DNA of 5,975 bases from contig JAPTVL010000375.1 of NCBI GenBank assembly GCA_028065725.1, positions 1 through 5,975 of the forward strand, read 5' to 3'. This DNA is from Betaproteobacteria bacterium. Lineage in GTDB: Bacteria > Pseudomonadota > Gammaproteobacteria > Burkholderiales > Rhodocyclaceae. Of the stretch, positions 4,343 through 5,975 are shown one piece after another. A program made the translations under genes and the position numbers. The stretch's first letter is position 1, and the number at the start of each line of letters is the position of its first letter. A model generated the notes under the pieces. That model saw only the letters and a list, made by a program, of their open reading frames with translations. It was not told the origin of the DNA and made no database searches.

Positions 4343-5975
4343 TCGAAGCAATCGCAATTGCCATTGCTGTGCTCGGTGCGGTTCTGTTGCTCATCCTCTT
4401 TGCCCGCATCCGGGCTGTCGATGCCGAGCTGAAGCTCAAGAAGCATCGCGCCAAGGATGCCGGCCTGGCCGATCTGCTCAATTACGCCGCCGTGGTCGAT
4501 GACGGCGTGATCGTGGGCAAGAACGGCTCCTTTATGGCCGCCTGGCTGTACAAGGGTGATGACAACGCCAGCAGCACCGAGGAACAGCGGGAAATGGTGT
4601 CGTTCCGCATCAACCAGGCCCTGGCGGGCCTGGGGAACGGCTGGATGGTGCATGTCGATGCTGTGCGTCGGCCTGCGCCGAACTACTCGGAGCGGGGCGT
4701 GTCATCGTTCCCCGACTCCGTTTCCTTCGCCATTGACGAGGAACGCCGGCGCTTGTTCGAGGGCCTGGGCGCGATGTTCGAGGGCTACTTTGTCCTGACC
4801 GTCACGTGGTTCCCGCCAGTGCTGGCCCAGCGCAAGTTTGTCGAACTCATGTTCGATGACGATGCGGTGGCTCCCGACCATACGGCGCGCACTACGGGCC
4901 TGATTGCGCAGTTCAAGCGCGAGATCACCAGCCTGGAATCGCGCCTGTCCTCGGCGGTCAAGATGACGCGCCTGCGCGGCCAAAAAGTCGTGTCGGAAGA
5001 GGGCAGGGAAGTCACGCACGATGACTTCCTGAGCTGGTTGCAGTTCTGCGTGACGGGCCTCCATCACCCGGTCATGCTGCCCAGCAATCCGATGTACCTC
5101 GATGCGGTAATCGGCGGGCAAGAGCTGTGGGGCGGCGTCGTGCCCAAGATCGGGCGCAAGTTCATCCAGGTGGTCGCCATCGAAGGCTTCCCCTTGGAGT
5201 CAACGCCTGGGGTGCTCTCGGCCCTGGCCGAGCTGCCCAGCGAATACCGCTGGTCGAGCCGCTTCATCTTCATGGATCAGCACGAGTCCTTGAAGCACCT
5301 GGACAAGTTCCGCAAGAAGTGGAAGCAGAAGATTCGCGGCTTCTTCGATCAGGTGTTCAACACGAATACCGGCTCGATCAACCAGGACGCGGCCGCGATG
5401 GTCGGCGACGCCGAGGCGGCCATCGCCGAGGTCAACAGCGGCTTGGTGGCGGCCGGCTACTACACCAGCGTAGTCGTGCTGATGGACGAGGATCGGGAGC
5501 GCCTGGCGGCCTCCGCGCTCCTGGTCGAGAAGGCCGTCAACCGCCTGGCCTTCGCGGCCCGTATCGAGACGATCAACACGCTCGATGCGTACCTGGGCAG
5601 CTTGCCCGGCCACGGCGTCGAGAACGTGCGCCGGCCGCTCATCAACACGATGAACCTGGCCGACCTGCTGCCGACAAGCTCGATCTGGACGGGCAGCGCC
5701 ACGGCTCCGTGCCCGATGTACCCGCCGCTGTCGCCGGCGCTCATGCACTGCGTGACGGTGGGCGCTACGCCGTTCCGCCTGAACCTGCACGTGCGCGACC
5801 TGGGCCACACCTTCATGTTCGGCCCGACCGGCGCAGGCAAATCGACGCACCTGGGCATCATCGCCGCGCAGCTCCGTCGCTACGCCGGCATGTCGATCTA
5901 CGCCTTCGACAAGGGCATGTCGATGTACCCGCTCGCGGCCGGCATTCGTGCGGCCACGAAGGGCAAGAGCGGCCT
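4339..5975 (+). CDS. trbE: Conjugal transfer ATPase TrbE (VirB4 family), 3' end beyond window
   Basis: TrbE is the large VirB4-type ATPase of the conjugative secretion channel, needed for pilus assembly and DNA transfer. The frame is open from ATG 4339 to the window end, giving 545 complete codons of an expected 850 or so (852 in RP4, from memory). A hydrophobic stretch at residues 2-22 (IEAIAIAIAVLGAVLLLILF) is a likely N-terminal membrane anchor. The long N-terminal CagE/TrbE/VirB-type domain follows. Walker A GPTGAGKST is at 495-503 and FDKGMSMYPL follows at 523-532. Walker B and the rest of the motor lie beyond the window. The start overlaps the trbD stop by 4 bases. A weak AAGGGAAG (4323-4330) lies upstream. 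No frameshift or stop is seen. Confidence 0.95.
   Translation, partial: MIEAIAIAIAVLGAVLLLILFARIRAVDAELKLKKHRAKDAGLADLLNYAAVVDDGVIVGKNGSFMAAWLYKGDDNASSTEEQREMVSFRINQALAGLGNGWMVHVDAVRRPAPNYSERGVSSFPDSVSFAIDEERRRLFEGLGAMFEGYFVLTVTWFPPVLAQRKFVELMFDDDAVAPDHTARTTGLIAQFKREITSLESRLSSAVKMTRLRGQKVVSEEGREVTHDDFLSWLQFCVTGLHHPVMLPSNPMYLDAVIGGQELWGGVVPKIGRKFIQVVAIEGFPLESTPGVLSALAELPSEYRWSSRFIFMDQHESLKHLDKFRKKWKQKIRGFFDQVFNTNTGSINQDAAAMVGDAEAAIAEVNSGLVAAGYYTSVVVLMDEDRERLAASALLVEKAVNRLAFAARIETINTLDAYLGSLPGHGVENVRRPLINTMNLADLLPTSSIWTGSATAPCPMYPPLSPALMHCVTVGATPFRLNLHVRDLGHTFMFGPTGAGKSTHLGIIAAQLRRYAGMSIYAFDKGMSMYPLAAGIRAATKGKSG

Noticed and set aside
3554..4357. Minus-strand open frame (267 codons) opposite trbC and trbD
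   Set aside because: Low-complexity residues rich in Glu, Gln, His and Arg mirror the codons of the two real genes. No family features and no convincing start region.
5200..5850. Minus-strand open frame (216 codons) opposite trbE
   Set aside because: Antisense to a well-supported VirB4 ATPase, and its composition is that of a reverse-frame shadow.
1..5975. CRISPR array, tRNA/rRNA gene, insertion sequence or vegetative origin
   Set aside because: No regularly spaced repeats, RNA gene signatures, transposase, terminal inverted repeats or TrfA iterons are visible on either strand.

Overview
The window is a GC-rich stretch of an IncP-1 (RK2/RP4/R751-type) broad-host-range conjugative plasmid backbone. 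This rests on gene order (trfA, ssb, trbA, trbB, trbC, trbD, trbE), on protein lengths and motifs close to the known family members, and on exact matches to the IncP-1 KorA operator (GTTTAGCTAAAC) and KorB operator (TTTAGCSGCTAAA). The 406-residue TrfA has a longer N-terminal part than RK2 TrfA (382 aa), which together with sequence differences elsewhere suggests an R751-like (beta-type) or related subgroup rather than RK2 itself. The subgroup is an inference. Such plasmids live in many Gram-negative bacteria, so the host cannot be named.

Layout. Bases 1-138 hold no gene I can support. Bases 139-167 are an intrinsic terminator for the leftward trfA transcript. The replication operon is on the minus strand: ssb (1457-1798), then trfA (190-1410), with an internal start at 1044 giving a short TrfA form. 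Bases 1799-1911 are a compact divergent control region with a strong leftward promoter, a KorA operator over its -10 box, a KorB operator behind its -35 box and a rightward trbA promoter. Rightward come trbA (1912-2274) and a 309-base intergenic region with a second KorB operator, two small inverted repeats, a TrbA-type operator and the trbB promoter. Then follows the mating-pair-formation operon: trbB (2584-3546), trbC (3563-4027), trbD (4031-4342) and trbE (4339 to the end of the window, incomplete).

How it works together. TrfA opens the vegetative origin (not in this window) and recruits host replication proteins, and Ssb coats single-stranded DNA. KorA and KorB, encoded elsewhere on the plasmid, repress the ssb-trfA promoter, and KorA-type repression is known in RK2 to favour the opposing trbA promoter. 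TrbA then damps the trb transfer operon together with KorB. TrbB (VirB11-type ATPase), TrbC (pilin precursor that is cyclised), TrbD (VirB3-type membrane protein) and TrbE (VirB4-type ATPase) are the first parts of the type IV secretion channel and pilus.

No new biological system is evident. The most useful second looks are the KorA-like C-terminal domain on TrbA next to a distant KorB site, a cluster of perfect inverted repeats in the long-form-only part of trfA, and a 9-base motif shared just before the trbA and trbB start codons.
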